64,000 nt of DNA from JBFWNG01 sp050251195 (lineage in GTDB: Bacteria > Bdellovibrionota_B > Oligoflexia > Oligoflexales > Oligoflexaceae): the NCBI GenBank assembly GCA_050251195.1, contig JBFWNG010000002.1, forward strand, positions 558,001 to 622,000, given 5' to 3'. Shown here piece after piece: positions 52,345-60,861 of the stretch (position 1 is the first letter of the stretch; the number at the start of each line of letters is the position of its first letter). The translations under genes and the position numbers were made by a program. The notes under the pieces are model-generated. The model saw nothing but the letters and a program-made list of their open reading frames with translations, had not been told where the DNA came from and did not search any database.

Positions 52345-52600
52345 TCATCCTGAGCCAACCTGTCGGAGAATGAAAGAGTTTTTCCTTAAAGTCGAATGCC
52401 AACAAATGGTAATTTGTGGTGCATCTACGTCGAGGAAATAACATGGAAATTCAAATATTACGATATTGAGCAGCCTATGTTGCTTGCGCCCGAACCTTTC
52501 AGCGTTTCCGAAACCTCAGCGTTTCCGCGATCTCTTAATTGAACGCGGAAGCGCGGAATAAAGGAAACGCAGAAGGAATTGTCCGACAGGTTGGAGCGAA
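52345..52600. repeat. Repeat cluster: palindromic copy E and flanking 13-bp inverted arms
   Basis: Copy E of the palindromic family (52498-52572) has the core GCGTTTCCGCG (52519-52529) with CGCGGAAGCGC (52544-52554). Around it, CCAACCTGTCGGA (from 52357) and TCCGACAGGTTGG (from 52581) are inverted arms of 13 bases, and GTCATCCTGAGC (from 52346) starts the left side. The 230-base unit has the look of a composite element. No protein-coding signal is seen in 52301-52628. Confidence 0.7.
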
Positions 52601-52628
52601 GCGAAGTATCTCTCCTTCGTTCACCCCC

Positions 52629-53177
52629 TCAGTCGTCCACGAAACCATCGCCTTTCCACCGTACCGGCGTGGTTATACCTGTTTCCCAATCTTTTCTCAA
52701 AATTCCATATGCAATCGACGCAACAGGGGATGAGTCCGGTACAGGGTAAGCTTCCCGATAATAGGCTTCTTTGACAAAAAGGCTCGCACCGAAAACTTTG
52801 CGCATGGCGACATTGTCTTCTCGCGTCTGTGCTTCAATCCTATTTTTATCGGAATAGGTCTTGAAAACGTAGTCAACAAGCATTGGCACAACTTTCTTGC
52901 CAATGCCCTTTCTGCGGTATTGAGTCTTAAAGCGTAGGGAAAACATAGGCGCATGTGAGTCAAGATCCGTGATTTCCAACAAGCCGACCCGCGGAGTCGC
53001 TTCTAAATCGATCCAAAAGTTTTCACGGCTATCGTTAAACATTTCTCCGCACTTTATGCGGTCCATGACCTGTTCACGGGTTGTTGTGGCATGTGTGAAG
53101 AACGGCCACGTGCCGCTCGAAAGCCATTCTGCCAACGCGGAACCTTCTTTTTCCGTGATCTTGCTTAACTGAATCAT
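52629..53177 (-). CDS. GNAT-family acetyltransferase, RimJ/RimL-like
   Basis: A 182-residue GNAT enzyme of the RimJ/RimL type. Motif A is MFSLRFKTQYRRKGIGKKVV (about 79-98) with the RRKGIGK loop; then NRIEAQTREDNVAMRKVF (about 114-131), typical of the family that acetylates protein N-termini or antibiotics. It overlaps the following AAC(6')-like gene start region by 4 bases, so the two are cotranscribed. Substrate unknown. Confidence 0.84.
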   Translation of the reverse strand: MIQLSKITEKEGSALAEWLSSGTWPFFTHATTTREQVMDRIKCGEMFNDSRENFWIDLEATPRVGLLEITDLDSHAPMFSLRFKTQYRRKGIGKKVVPMLVDYVFKTYSDKNRIEAQTREDNVAMRKVFGASLFVKEAYYREAYPVPDSSPVASIAYGILRKDWETGITTPVRWKGDGFVDD

Positions 53178-53626
53178 TTAAGCGCCTTTCGAAAATAAAC
53201 GACTCGCTCTGTTTCCTCAAATCCCCACTGCTTATGGCAGGTATGGGACAGGGAATTCGACAGTTCGGCGTCAGAACCTAATTCAAAGATTCCTCGCGCC
53301 TTCGCCCACTCTTCCACTGTAGTTACCAACCCCTTTGCAACACCCGCCTGACGGAACAAGGGGGCAACCCAAATTCCTTCAAGGAAAGCCACAGGACGAC
53401 TTTGGCAGCCGTTAGCATAAGGTCGAATCGATGCCTCCGCAAAACCAATTGGCTTATTGTCATGCCAGACTATCCATGCGTCCGTGCCGACGAGATTCCG
53501 AATTTCCGATAGGTGGTCTTCTATAGTCGCCGTTGGCCAAAGCACGGCTCGCATGTAGGCCCAATCCGGGTATGCAGCTTCGTCGGCGGGCTGAATTTCG
53601 AAGTCGAACTTATTTCTTTTTGTCAT
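53174..53626 (-). CDS. AAC(6')-like aminoglycoside N-acetyltransferase
   Basis: A 150-residue GNAT enzyme with strong similarity in pattern to aminoglycoside 6'-N-acetyltransferases of the AAC(6')-I type: YMRAVLWPT, GFAEASIRPYANGC, PVAFLEGIWVAP, RQAGVAKGL, ELGSDAELSNSLSH and GFEETERVVYFRK. These blocks recur in chromosomal aac(6')-I genes. It acetylates the 6'-amino group with acetyl-CoA if the assignment is right. Chromosomal relatives may have natural substrates other than drugs. It precedes the RimJ/L-like gene in the same operon. No mobile element adjoins it. Confidence 0.85.
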   Translation of the reverse strand: MTKRNKFDFEIQPADEAAYPDWAYMRAVLWPTATIEDHLSEIRNLVGTDAWIVWHDNKPIGFAEASIRPYANGCQSRPVAFLEGIWVAPLFRQAGVAKGLVTTVEEWAKARGIFELGSDAELSNSLSHTCHKQWGFEETERVVYFRKALK

Positions 53627-53643
53627 GAAACTGCCAAAGTGTG

Positions 53644-54282
53644 TTACAGGCCGGGAGGTTGCGTCGATAAGGCTTCACGTGACGTTCGTCTCGAACTCAG
53701 TGTAACGCCCGCAGCCGCGACTATGGCGCCGCACATTGCAAGAAACATATCCCATTGAGTATCCCAAACGTCGCCCTGAGTACCAAGAAAGGCGGTGGCC
53801 CCTTCTCCAGTTAATAATGCTGTCCACCATTCAATAAACTCGTACAATGCACTAAATGATAGCGCAACACAAACGCAGAGTACGCGAAGCCACGCTTGAG
53901 ATGTTACGATTCTTGCCCGCGAAAAATATTCGAAGGCGACAAGCGCGGGGGTAATCCCTTGGAAAAAATGCCCGAGTCGATCGTAGTGATTGCGGGTGAA
54001 ATGGAAGAGATCCTGTATCCAGAATCCGATGGGTACCTCAGCATAGGTATAATGTCCTCCCACGGACAGCACAGCGGAATGGATGCAAGCTATGACATAA
54101 AGAGGCATGTTCACGCCGTACCGCTTGTCAAACCATAGCAATAGCGGCAAACCAACTAGAGAAGGAGCAACCTCGAGATACCAGGTGAAAGTATCTTTTG
54201 GCGAAATGCCGGACCAAATCAGGACAAGAACGGCAAAGATCAGCAAGAAGGACTTGCTATATTTTTGTGCCATTTGCTGCAT
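53644..54282 (-). CDS. Inner-membrane protein, DUF2238/YjdF-like
   Basis: A 212-residue membrane protein with six predicted helices. The family motifs NHYDRLGHFFQGITPALV (about 97-114) and GTQGDVWDTQWDM (about 167-179) match DUF2238 (YjdF). Conserved acidic and His residues between helices suggest a metal or lipid site. The role is unknown. It precedes the AAC(6')-like gene on the same strand, with 17 bases between, and so may be in the same operon. GAGG lies upstream of its ATG. Confidence 0.86.
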   Translation of the reverse strand: MQQMAQKYSKSFLLIFAVLVLIWSGISPKDTFTWYLEVAPSLVGLPLLLWFDKRYGVNMPLYVIACIHSAVLSVGGHYTYAEVPIGFWIQDLFHFTRNHYDRLGHFFQGITPALVAFEYFSRARIVTSQAWLRVLCVCVALSFSALYEFIEWWTALLTGEGATAFLGTQGDVWDTQWDMFLAMCGAIVAAAGVTLSSRRTSREALSTQPPGL

Positions 54283-54364
54283 TCAACCTCTTCAAAGCGA
54301 ACTCGTCAGCCATCAGTTTAGCATGAGTTTTCTGTTGGGCCTAGAAATCCAAGTAAGACTTTCC

Positions 54365-54393
54365 TTGAGGCATAGGGAGTCACCTGATATAAG
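54365..54393 (+). promoter_or_regulatory. Putative sigma70-type promoter
   Basis: TTGAGG (54365-54370) and TATAAG (54388-54393) are spaced by 17 bases, 28 bases before the start of the two-gene operon at 54421. This is the best promoter-like sequence in the window. Confidence 0.6.
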
Positions 54394-54420
54394 CAAACTA
54401 TATTGTTTGGAGATTTTGAC

Positions 54421-55284
54421 ATGTCAAAAGTTTGCGGAGCGTTTTATTTGTTATTGGCGTCGACATTTGCACGAGCAATAGATTGCACAAATATTCCTGT
54501 CAACCATACGGCAGCGGATGTTCGAGTTTACGCCAAGGATTTTGCCGCATCCCTTCAAACCTTTGGACAACCGAATCCCATGGTGGAATATGAACTCGGT
54601 AGGGCCGTAGTTTCGCACATTCGCGTCAAACTTGACGAGGTAGACGGAAGTCCGGTTCAGTCTGCCATAGGTTTTGTCGCAACCCATTCCACCGGCAAGG
54701 TAAAAGCTGCTGAATACGGGCCGCAAGGCGAACCCGAGTGGAGCACGGTTGACGGTTTAGTTCTCAACCTCGGACGAAAAAGCGTGGATGGGTATGACAC
54801 ACCATTCTTCGCGCCTGCCTTTTCCATGACCTTGTCTAAAGAAGACGGCATTTGGTACGCGCTTAATGTACGGATTTTTCCCTCCGCTGTGTTGGCGGAT
54901 GCTGGAACAATTAATTCCCTACGCACCTGTACGGAGGGCGCTGTGCCTCAGGAAAGAATGCAAATAGCAACTTTCAACGGCCTTGTTTTTAACCAGTGCG
55001 ACATTGTTGGAAAATACGAGTACACTGCAAAAGCCTCCGACGAAGTAGCCTTCACGAGCGGAGCCCGGTGGGTGGCGATGAAATCGCCCGATTCGAGTTC
55101 TCCTAAACTTAGTTGGCGGATTGTCCGCAAAGCATCGCTGACAATTGCTCCGGGAAATTTCTGGCCGGATATCTCGAAGTCAGATTGTTTTTGTCACGAC
55201 AAAGCGGGATATGAACTCGATATCGACGTGATTACCGGTGAGGTTATTCATTATCAACCTGGTATTGGATGCGTTGTTTGTTAG
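54421..55284 (+). CDS. Secreted protein of unknown function, operon with barrel protein
   Basis: A 287-residue exported protein starting at ATG 54421. The signal peptide (SKVCGAFYLLLASTFARA) is cut near residue 19. Eight Cys occur, including a DCFCHDK and a C-terminal CVVC that would not fit a simple redox motif. The body reads as mixed alpha/beta with no known catalytic motif. Its last 16 bases overlap the start of the next gene, which encodes a predicted outer-membrane protein, so a shared function at the envelope is likely. Confidence 0.72.
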   Translation: MSKVCGAFYLLLASTFARAIDCTNIPVNHTAADVRVYAKDFAASLQTFGQPNPMVEYELGRAVVSHIRVKLDEVDGSPVQSAIGFVATHSTGKVKAAEYGPQGEPEWSTVDGLVLNLGRKSVDGYDTPFFAPAFSMTLSKEDGIWYALNVRIFPSAVLADAGTINSLRTCTEGAVPQERMQIATFNGLVFNQCDIVGKYEYTAKASDEVAFTSGARWVAMKSPDSSSPKLSWRIVRKASLTIAPGNFWPDISKSDCFCHDKAGYELDIDVITGEVIHYQPGIGCVVC

Positions 55285-56261
55285 GATCACTTCTCCTTCT
55301 CTGTATAGGGGCGTTCGCGTATGCGGGAGAGGGAAGTGCTCACGACGAGGCATCAGAGTCTTCGACGACGACGTCCAAGAATAGCGACAATTTTGAGATC
55401 TACGACAACAATATCATAGCAGCACTCTATGCCGCGTCAGCTACTGCAGAGCTTGACTTTGGTATTTCGGACAACGAACTTAGCTACACCTCCGATGAAA
55501 TCACGGCAGACGGCATTTCCATCGCGCATAAGTCCTACTCAATCAGTATTTCTTATGCCCTGATTCGGGATCCGCTCAGTATGCTTCGCTCCGCCCAACA
55601 GGATAGTTTCTCGCTTGACAAATTCGGCAGAGAATACGCGGCTGGCATAAGCGTCAATCGATTCAACAAGTTTGTGCTAACGGATGCGAAACCAGAAGCG
55701 GTAGAAGAAGAACTTAAGGATAGTAGAAGAGGCGACATGCGTTACGCGAGCTATAACGCATACGGGTTCTATGCGTTTTCGCCGGAAAACTTTTCCTTGA
55801 ACTCGGCCTTGTCGTTTAGCGAACGGCAAAAAACGAGTGGCGGATCCTTTTTGGCGGGGACGAATGCCGACTATTCGAGGCTTAGATCATCACTGCTTTT
55901 CGCGGCCACAGAAGATTCCGACGATCCTCCTTTGACTACTTTGTCGGAAGTTACAACGGTTAACGTGGGTGTATTGGGAGGATATGCCCATACTTTTGTT
56001 TTTTGGAAACGGGCGTATTTTTCCTTGGGAGCTCTTCTCGGAGCTGGGTTGCAACGCGTGACCTACGTGCGAGACGACGAAACCCATCGTCGCACGATTG
56101 GCGGGCGTATCTCAAGATCGTTTAGTGCGTTGGGATATGCGGGTGAGACCTATTTCGTCGCATTCACGAGTCAGACCTCAAGCCTGGCTACTCGCGCAAC
56201 CAACGAAAAATTTACGTTTGATTCAAGGCAAGGCTATTTCTACCTTGGCCGAAGGTTTTAG
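55269..56261 (+). CDS. Outer-membrane protein, DUF4421-like
   Basis: A 330-residue exported protein with a signal peptide cut near AYAGEG (about 20). The body (about 60-330) is made of amphipathic strands with aromatic ends and closes with LGRRF, as in outer-membrane barrels. The segment ALGYAGETYFVAF resembles DUF4421 proteins, known from Bacteroidetes and others. The N-terminal Ser/Thr stretch (ESSTTTSKNSD) is a linker. The start overlaps the preceding gene by 16 bases, so translation is coupled. Confidence 0.72.
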   Translation: MRCLLGSLLLLCIGAFAYAGEGSAHDEASESSTTTSKNSDNFEIYDNNIIAALYAASATAELDFGISDNELSYTSDEITADGISIAHKSYSISISYALIRDPLSMLRSAQQDSFSLDKFGREYAAGISVNRFNKFVLTDAKPEAVEEELKDSRRGDMRYASYNAYGFYAFSPENFSLNSALSFSERQKTSGGSFLAGTNADYSRLRSSLLFAATEDSDDPPLTTLSEVTTVNVGVLGGYAHTFVFWKRAYFSLGALLGAGLQRVTYVRDDETHRRTIGGRISRSFSALGYAGETYFVAFTSQTSSLATRATNEKFTFDSRQGYFYLGRRF

Positions 56262-56268
56262 AGCCGTT

Positions 56269-56670
56269 CTAGTCCCGATCGGTCAGCCAACACGAATCGT
56301 GTTTTCTCATGCCGATATGCGGGTAATAAGTCGCAGCCTTCGGAGCAGCAAGAAGAATGAGACTGGTTTCGGAGCCCGCTATCTTGTGGGTTTGTTTAAT
56401 CAGCTCTTTGCCGATACCCTTTCCTTGATAATCGCGGTCCACAGCCAGGTCGGACAAATAGGTGCAGTAGCTAAAATCTGAGATAGCTCTGCTTATTCCC
56501 ACAAGCTTGCCGTCGTGTCGTGCGGTTACTAAAATAGAGGCATGTTCGATCATGCCTTTGATTATTTTAGGTTGGGACACCGGCCGTCGTTCGGACAACG
56601 TGGAGCGCACAAGAACGTCGACAAACTCTGCTGGGCTAAGGGAAAGTTCGTTGTTGTAAACAATTTGCAT
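56269..56670 (-). CDS. GNAT-family N-acetyltransferase
   Basis: A 133-residue GNAT with motif A LSDLAVDRDYQGKGIGKEL (about 71-89) and a downstream TYYPHIGMRKHDSCW that is like the toxin-antitoxin or arylamine types. No antitoxin gene adjoins it. GGGG lies just before the ATG. Substrate unknown. It is convergent with the barrel-protein gene, with seven bases between stops. Confidence 0.84.
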   Translation of the reverse strand: MQIVYNNELSLSPAEFVDVLVRSTLSERRPVSQPKIIKGMIEHASILVTARHDGKLVGISRAISDFSYCTYLSDLAVDRDYQGKGIGKELIKQTHKIAGSETSLILLAAPKAATYYPHIGMRKHDSCWLTDRD

Positions 56671-56715
56671 GGTTTACCCCCATATGGTGTTGTCATCGTT
56701 CCTGCGCTAAACCAA

Positions 56716-57156
56716 TTAGTTCTTTGTTGCCCGATCGCCAAAACGTTCAACGACGCCTTCGTCTTCGTTCGTGGTGAGGAAAAACAGTCTATTAAAACGG
56801 ACCATTAAGGTCATACTGGTCTGGCCGTTTTCAAGCTTGCCTTCGACGTCATAGGACCCGCCTTCTTCCCATTCTCCTTCGCCGTTTTCAACGGTAGTCC
56901 ACTCCATGGTGCCGTCAGCATTGCAAACAAACGAGTGTGTACCTGTTTCACGGGTGCCGTCCTTAAAGGTACGTGTATAGGTGTAAGAGTTTGCGCTCAG
57001 TTCAACCTGAAGCGCGTAATCTTCGATGGGATCAACGTTAGATGTCTTGGTGCCCTCCCCAGTGTACGTGCCCGTTTCTTTGAAGCAGTCAGCAGCGAGC
57101 CCGTTGGTTGCAATTGACAATGCCGCGATTGCCGTGAACGAAATTTCTCTAAGCAT
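56716..57156 (-). CDS. Small secreted beta protein of unknown function
   Basis: A 146-residue exported protein, with a signal peptide cut near LAADCF (about 22) and AAAGGAG before the ATG. The mature part is rich in Thr, Gly and Glu with alternating strands (SYTYTRTFKDGT, MTLMVRFNRLF) and two Cys. It looks like a small lipocalin-like or eight-stranded domain. No family recognised. Confidence 0.72.
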   Translation of the reverse strand: MLREISFTAIAALSIATNGLAADCFKETGTYTGEGTKTSNVDPIEDYALQVELSANSYTYTRTFKDGTRETGTHSFVCNADGTMEWTTVENGEGEWEEGGSYDVEGKLENGQTSMTLMVRFNRLFFLTTNEDEGVVERFGDRATKN

Positions 57157-57232
57157 TTCTCTCTCCTTTTCTAAGAAAAATTCAAAAGGAGCCTAGCATC
57201 TCTGCTTTCATTAGTAAATTAAAGTATAAATT

Positions 57233-57260
57233 AGACCCTGGCGCCTTGGCGCGAGGGTCT
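57233..57260 (-). terminator. Hairpin after the third hybrid kinase gene
   Basis: AGACCCT and AGGGTCT (outer 7 bp) with inner GCGCC/GGCGC form a strong stem with a two-base loop, three bases after the kinase stop codon. On the minus strand it is followed by AATTTATA rather than a T run. Confidence 0.65.
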
Positions 57261-57262
57261 AT

Positions 57263-58933
57263 CTATATGCTGTGATTCTTTTGGCTTTCTGGCTTTTTTG
57301 TGCGCGGAGAGGCGGCGTTTTGAAGTATGGCGTCGATGAGAGCTGATACTTCTATCGGTTTGGTCACAAAGGCATTGCACCCGTGTTCCATGCTTTTGCA
57401 CAGGCCTTCCGCTATGGCGTGTGCGGTGACCGCTATGATGGGGCGTTTATATCCCTTTGCGCGCAAGGTAGATGCAGCATCATAGCCGCTCAGAATAGGC
57501 ATGTGGATGTCCATAAGCACGAGATCGTAGTTCCCGGACATCGCTTCTTGCACCGCTTCGAAACCGTTGATTGCTACTTGAACGGAAGCTCCGGCATTTT
57601 GCAGCATGGTCCGAATAAGATTTTGGTTGTCTTCCAAATCTTCCGCGACCAGAATTTGTAGCCCTGCAAGCGGCTTGCTGAAGAGAGGCGCTTGAATCAT
57701 CGCGGAGCGTCCGGCGTTTTCTTTGGAGGAGACCGCCTTGGCCTGTATCGTCAAAACGAATTTAGATCCTTCGCCAATCGTTGTATCTGCTAGCACGAGA
57801 TCGCCGCCGAGTATGTGCGCAAGTTGTCGTGCCAGAGCTAAGCCCAAACCCGTGCCGCCGTACTGCCGTGCCGTGGAGCTATCAGCTTGGACGAACGGCT
57901 CAAATAGTTTGTCGCGATATTTAGCGGCAATTCCGGAGCCGGTATCTTGAACAGTAAACGTTAGCGTTTGATCCCCGGCTTCATCGGCCGGCGACCAATC
58001 GGTAGCGATGCATATATGACCTTCGGTTGTAAGTTTCACCGCGTTGCCGACGACATTGACAAGAATTTGTCGCAGTCGAACCGGATCCGAGATGATCCAT
58101 TGCGTGTCCGTGGGGTGATTTTTCAGGATGAGTTCAATTTTCTTGTCTTTTGCCTTGCTCGCAAAGGATGAAACCACTTCTGCAAGAAGTTCCGTCAGTC
58201 GGAACGGTCTCATTTCAGATTCAAATCGTCCAGCCTCGATCTTGGACATGTCGAGGATGTCGCCGATGAGTGTGTCGAGTTCCTTACTGCTTCGATGGAT
58301 AACCTCAATGCTGTGAAGTTGCTCTTCCTTGCTGATGTTAGGCTGACGCAGGAGATTGCTGAACCCAAGGATAACGTTGAGTGGCGTTCGAATTTGATGA
58401 CTCATGTTCGCCAGGAACTGGCTTTTTGCCAGACTTCCTGCTTCCGCAGTTCTTTGCAGCGTCTGATGTTTTTCCAGGGCTGCCTTCGTTTCGCTGATAT
58501 CAGTATTGCTTCCCGCCCATGCGACGACCTTGTCGTTGGCATCCTTGATAGGGAGAGCGCGACAGATCGTCCATTTGTATCCGCCGTCTGACGTTCGCAA
58601 CCGTTGCTCGGATTCAAACATCTCGCCATTATCCAACGCTTTTTGCCAGACCTTCTGATCCTTGGAACGGTCGTCGGGATGAATCGCGGCCATCCATCCG
58701 AAACCGAGCGAGCTTTCGAGCGGTATTCCGGTAAACTCGCTCCATTTTTGATTGAAGAAGTTGGCGTAACCCCTGGCGTCAATCATCCACACCATTTGCG
58801 GGATGGCCTCAATGATGGGCGGCATGTTGCTGTTTTTGGCAGGGGAAAAATGCAACGCATGGTCACTTTGAGCCAAATGCTCCTGACTCCCGCCTCGTCG
58901 CTGGACCAATGTTTCCCATAATTTTTTAATCAA
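57263..58933 (-). CDS. Hybrid histidine kinase PAS-HisKA-HATPase-REC with His-Gln acceptor
   Basis: A 556-residue soluble protein. A PAS domain with a PAC tail (about 38-160; MVWMIDARGYANFFNQKWSE) precedes HisKA. The phospho-acceptor region reads MSHQIRTPLN with His179 followed by Gln, where Glu is almost always found. HATPase motifs DILDMSKIEAG, NVVGNAVKLT, DTGSGI and GGTGLGL follow, then a receiver with LMDIHMPILSG. The altered H-box may weaken autophosphorylation or shift it to a phosphatase role. TTG is the likely start; no ribosome site is strong. No response regulator adjoins it. Confidence 0.88.
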   Translation of the reverse strand: MIKKLWETLVQRRGGSQEHLAQSDHALHFSPAKNSNMPPIIEAIPQMVWMIDARGYANFFNQKWSEFTGIPLESSLGFGWMAAIHPDDRSKDQKVWQKALDNGEMFESEQRLRTSDGGYKWTICRALPIKDANDKVVAWAGSNTDISETKAALEKHQTLQRTAEAGSLAKSQFLANMSHQIRTPLNVILGFSNLLRQPNISKEEQLHSIEVIHRSSKELDTLIGDILDMSKIEAGRFESEMRPFRLTELLAEVVSSFASKAKDKKIELILKNHPTDTQWIISDPVRLRQILVNVVGNAVKLTTEGHICIATDWSPADEAGDQTLTFTVQDTGSGIAAKYRDKLFEPFVQADSSTARQYGGTGLGLALARQLAHILGGDLVLADTTIGEGSKFVLTIQAKAVSSKENAGRSAMIQAPLFSKPLAGLQILVAEDLEDNQNLIRTMLQNAGASVQVAINGFEAVQEAMSGNYDLVLMDIHMPILSGYDAASTLRAKGYKRPIIAVTAHAIAEGLCKSMEHGCNAFVTKPIEVSALIDAILQNAASPRTKKPESQKNHSI

Positions 58934-59093
58934 AACAATCTCGTCTTCTGCAATTTTCCTAACCTTACTTTATCCAAGAATAGCATGGGTTTCCAGCTAT
59001 TTTAGCGGAATCTAGTCTCTGGCGAGTTTAGCCTACACTGGCATCATGTATGCAACTGGGAAGGTAAAGAAACAGTGTGGCAAAGGACTTTTT

Positions 59094-59810
59094 ATGACCA
59101 AAGAAGTAGTGATCGAATCAGAAGACGTCGTCATCAAGGGGATAATGTCCATTCCCGCCAGCGCTCGTGGGATCGTTCTATTCGCACACGGCAGCGGCAG
59201 TGGCCGGTTGAGTCCGAGAAACCAATTTGTTGCCGGCGTTTTGCAGGACGGTCAAGTCGCTACGCTTCTCTTAGACCTGCTCCAGGAGAGCGAGGAAGGG
59301 GATCGGAGCAAGGTCTTCGATATCTATTTGCTGGCAAAACGCCTTCTCATAGCGACCGATTGGTTGAGCGCTCAGGGGCACGCAGAGCTAAAAATTGGTT
59401 ATTTTGGTGCAAGTACCGGAGCTGCCGCGGCGCTGCTTGCCGCGGCCAACCGACCCACTGATATTTGCGCCGTAGTTTCCCGTGGAGGACGGCCTGACTT
59501 GGCCGGTCCCTGGTTGTCAAAAGTTGAGGCGCCAACACTTTTGATTGTGGGTGGGTTAGATAAGGGTGTGATCGAACTCAACCAAGACGCATACGCAGAG
59601 CTTGTCTGTGAGAAGCGAATGGACATTGTCCCGGGCGCGACTCATCTCTTTGAGGAAGCTGGAACCCTCGAGCAAGCTGCGCATTTAGCAAGGGCATGGT
59701 TTCAGAAAAAATTTGAAAAAGCTGTGTTAGGATCAGAAGCGGAACACCCCCATGCCCAACGCGAAGAGCGTCGGGCATCTCCAACTCGGGAGGATAACTC
59801 CTCTCTCTGA
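59094..59810 (+). CDS. Alpha/beta hydrolase, dienelactone-hydrolase-like
   Basis: A 238-residue cytoplasmic alpha/beta hydrolase; ATG 59094 is preferred because AAAGGA lies upstream. The oxyanion loop FAHGSGSGRLSP (about 31-42) and nucleophile elbow GYFGASTGAAAA (Ser in GAST) are clear, then an acid-bearing strand GGLDKGV and a catalytic His in PGATHLFEE. This is the small dienelactone-hydrolase-like class. The natural substrate is unknown. The last 25 residues are polar and may be a non-conserved tail. Confidence 0.84.
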   Translation: MTKEVVIESEDVVIKGIMSIPASARGIVLFAHGSGSGRLSPRNQFVAGVLQDGQVATLLLDLLQESEEGDRSKVFDIYLLAKRLLIATDWLSAQGHAELKIGYFGASTGAAAALLAAANRPTDICAVVSRGGRPDLAGPWLSKVEAPTLLIVGGLDKGVIELNQDAYAELVCEKRMDIVPGATHLFEEAGTLEQAAHLARAWFQKKFEKAVLGSEAEHPHAQREERRASPTREDNSSL

Positions 59811-59910
59811 TATAAATTATCTATAAACCAAACTCTAATGTTCCATTTATTCAAGGTATCAGAATAATTGCCGAATCTTTCTTCAGTAAGGCTGACTTAA
59901 GGAGGAAGAC

Positions 59911-60684
59911 ATGACGAGGCTTTTGCTCATACTTGCAATAGCATTGTCGCCTATTCCTTGCTTCGCCGATGGAATTTTCCTTGCCGAAACCGGTTCGAAG
60001 AAAGTCAAAACGTCTACAAAAAAATCCACAACCACCAAGACGAACAAGGTTGCAAAAACCGCTGGTACGTCGACTTCAAAGAAGCAAAATAAATCTTTGC
60101 TGTTTTTGCTGCGCGCAAGTCCGCTCGCATTCACGAAATCTGGACCAGAGGATGCCTTGCCATTGGTGGGCGTAGATGGTTACTATTTCATGAGTCCGTC
60201 TCTAATGATAGGCGGGTACGTTTCCTACGCAGCGAAGTCTCTTGTCGACCAACTGGAGGGTAACCCCCTTTGGGAGCCAACGCGAGCTGACGTTAAAAGT
60301 GCACAGTTCATGGTTGGCGCTCGGTACTTTTTGTGGAATAGCCTCTATGTTGGAACCGGTTTTGGCTACCGATCGTTGACGATGGACATAAATATCCGCG
60401 CACGACTCGACTCAAGTATTGGGGCCGATATCATCGTCAACGGTACAGCGTTTCCAGTTGACTTGACTGTAGGCAATCTTTGGTGCTTCGACTTTGGCTT
60501 TTGTGCGGGAGCTGATTGGGTGGGGAGAACACATCCGTTCGGGCCAAACTACGAACTTGTCATTACGGAATACGGCGTTCAAAGCACTCCGGAAGCCGTT
60601 GCCGAAATAGAGAGCGCTATCGACGACGTCAACCAGCAAAGCTTAGGTATGTATCTCGTGATCAACCTCGGATATAAGTTTTGA
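59911..60684 (+). CDS. Outer-membrane beta-barrel protein with basic N-terminal segment
   Basis: A 257-residue exported protein. Signal peptide ends near CFADGI (about 20). A Lys/Thr-rich stretch (about 29-62) follows, then an eight-to-ten-stranded barrel-like domain ending in LVINLGYKF. GGAGG lies just before the ATG. The basic stretch could bind peptidoglycan, polysaccharide or nucleic acid, or act as a flexible spacer; this is inference. Confidence 0.75.
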   Translation: MTRLLLILAIALSPIPCFADGIFLAETGSKKVKTSTKKSTTTKTNKVAKTAGTSTSKKQNKSLLFLLRASPLAFTKSGPEDALPLVGVDGYYFMSPSLMIGGYVSYAAKSLVDQLEGNPLWEPTRADVKSAQFMVGARYFLWNSLYVGTGFGYRSLTMDINIRARLDSSIGADIIVNGTAFPVDLTVGNLWCFDFGFCAGADWVGRTHPFGPNYELVITEYGVQSTPEAVAEIESAIDDVNQQSLGMYLVINLGYKF

Positions 60685-60686
60685 GG

Positions 60687-60725
60687 GGAGATTCCCGGAG
60701 CGCCTTCGGCGCTGGGGATGACGAA
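60687..60725 (-). repeat. GTCAT-type hairpin repeat
   Basis: On the minus strand this reads GTCATCCCCAGC followed by a hairpin with arms AGCGCC and GGCGCT and ends CGGGAATCTC, the same layout as the elements at 33322, 41992 and 52346. It lies just after the barrel gene and may terminate it. Confidence 0.6.
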
Positions 60726-60783
60726 ACTCCTTGACCAGGCTCATCAATCTGTGAATCATACGGAATTCAAAGGAGGTCAGACT

Positions 60784-60861
60784 TTGGGTCGTTGGATATT
60801 TGGAGTTTCGCTGATGTTGCTCGTGGTTTCGTGCAAAACCGGCGGGCCGCCATGCCCGTAG
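60784..60861 (+). CDS. Tiny 25-residue lipoprotein
   Basis: A 25-codon TTG-started ORF preceded by a strong AAAGGAGG ribosome site. The translation is MGRWIFGVSLMLLVVSC-KTGGPPCP: a full signal peptide with lipobox VVSC (Cys17) and only nine mature residues. It overlaps the arsC gene by 10 bases, in another frame, and should be translationally coupled to it. The size and shape recall entericidin-like membrane peptides, but no such family is claimed. Too short for homology. Confidence 0.6.
   Translation: MGRWIFGVSLMLLVVSCKTGGPPCP

Noticed and set aside
53174..54282. A mobile resistance island around the AAC(6')-like gene
   Set aside because: No integron, transposase, direct repeat or change in composition is seen around it; it sits in an operon with housekeeping-type genes.
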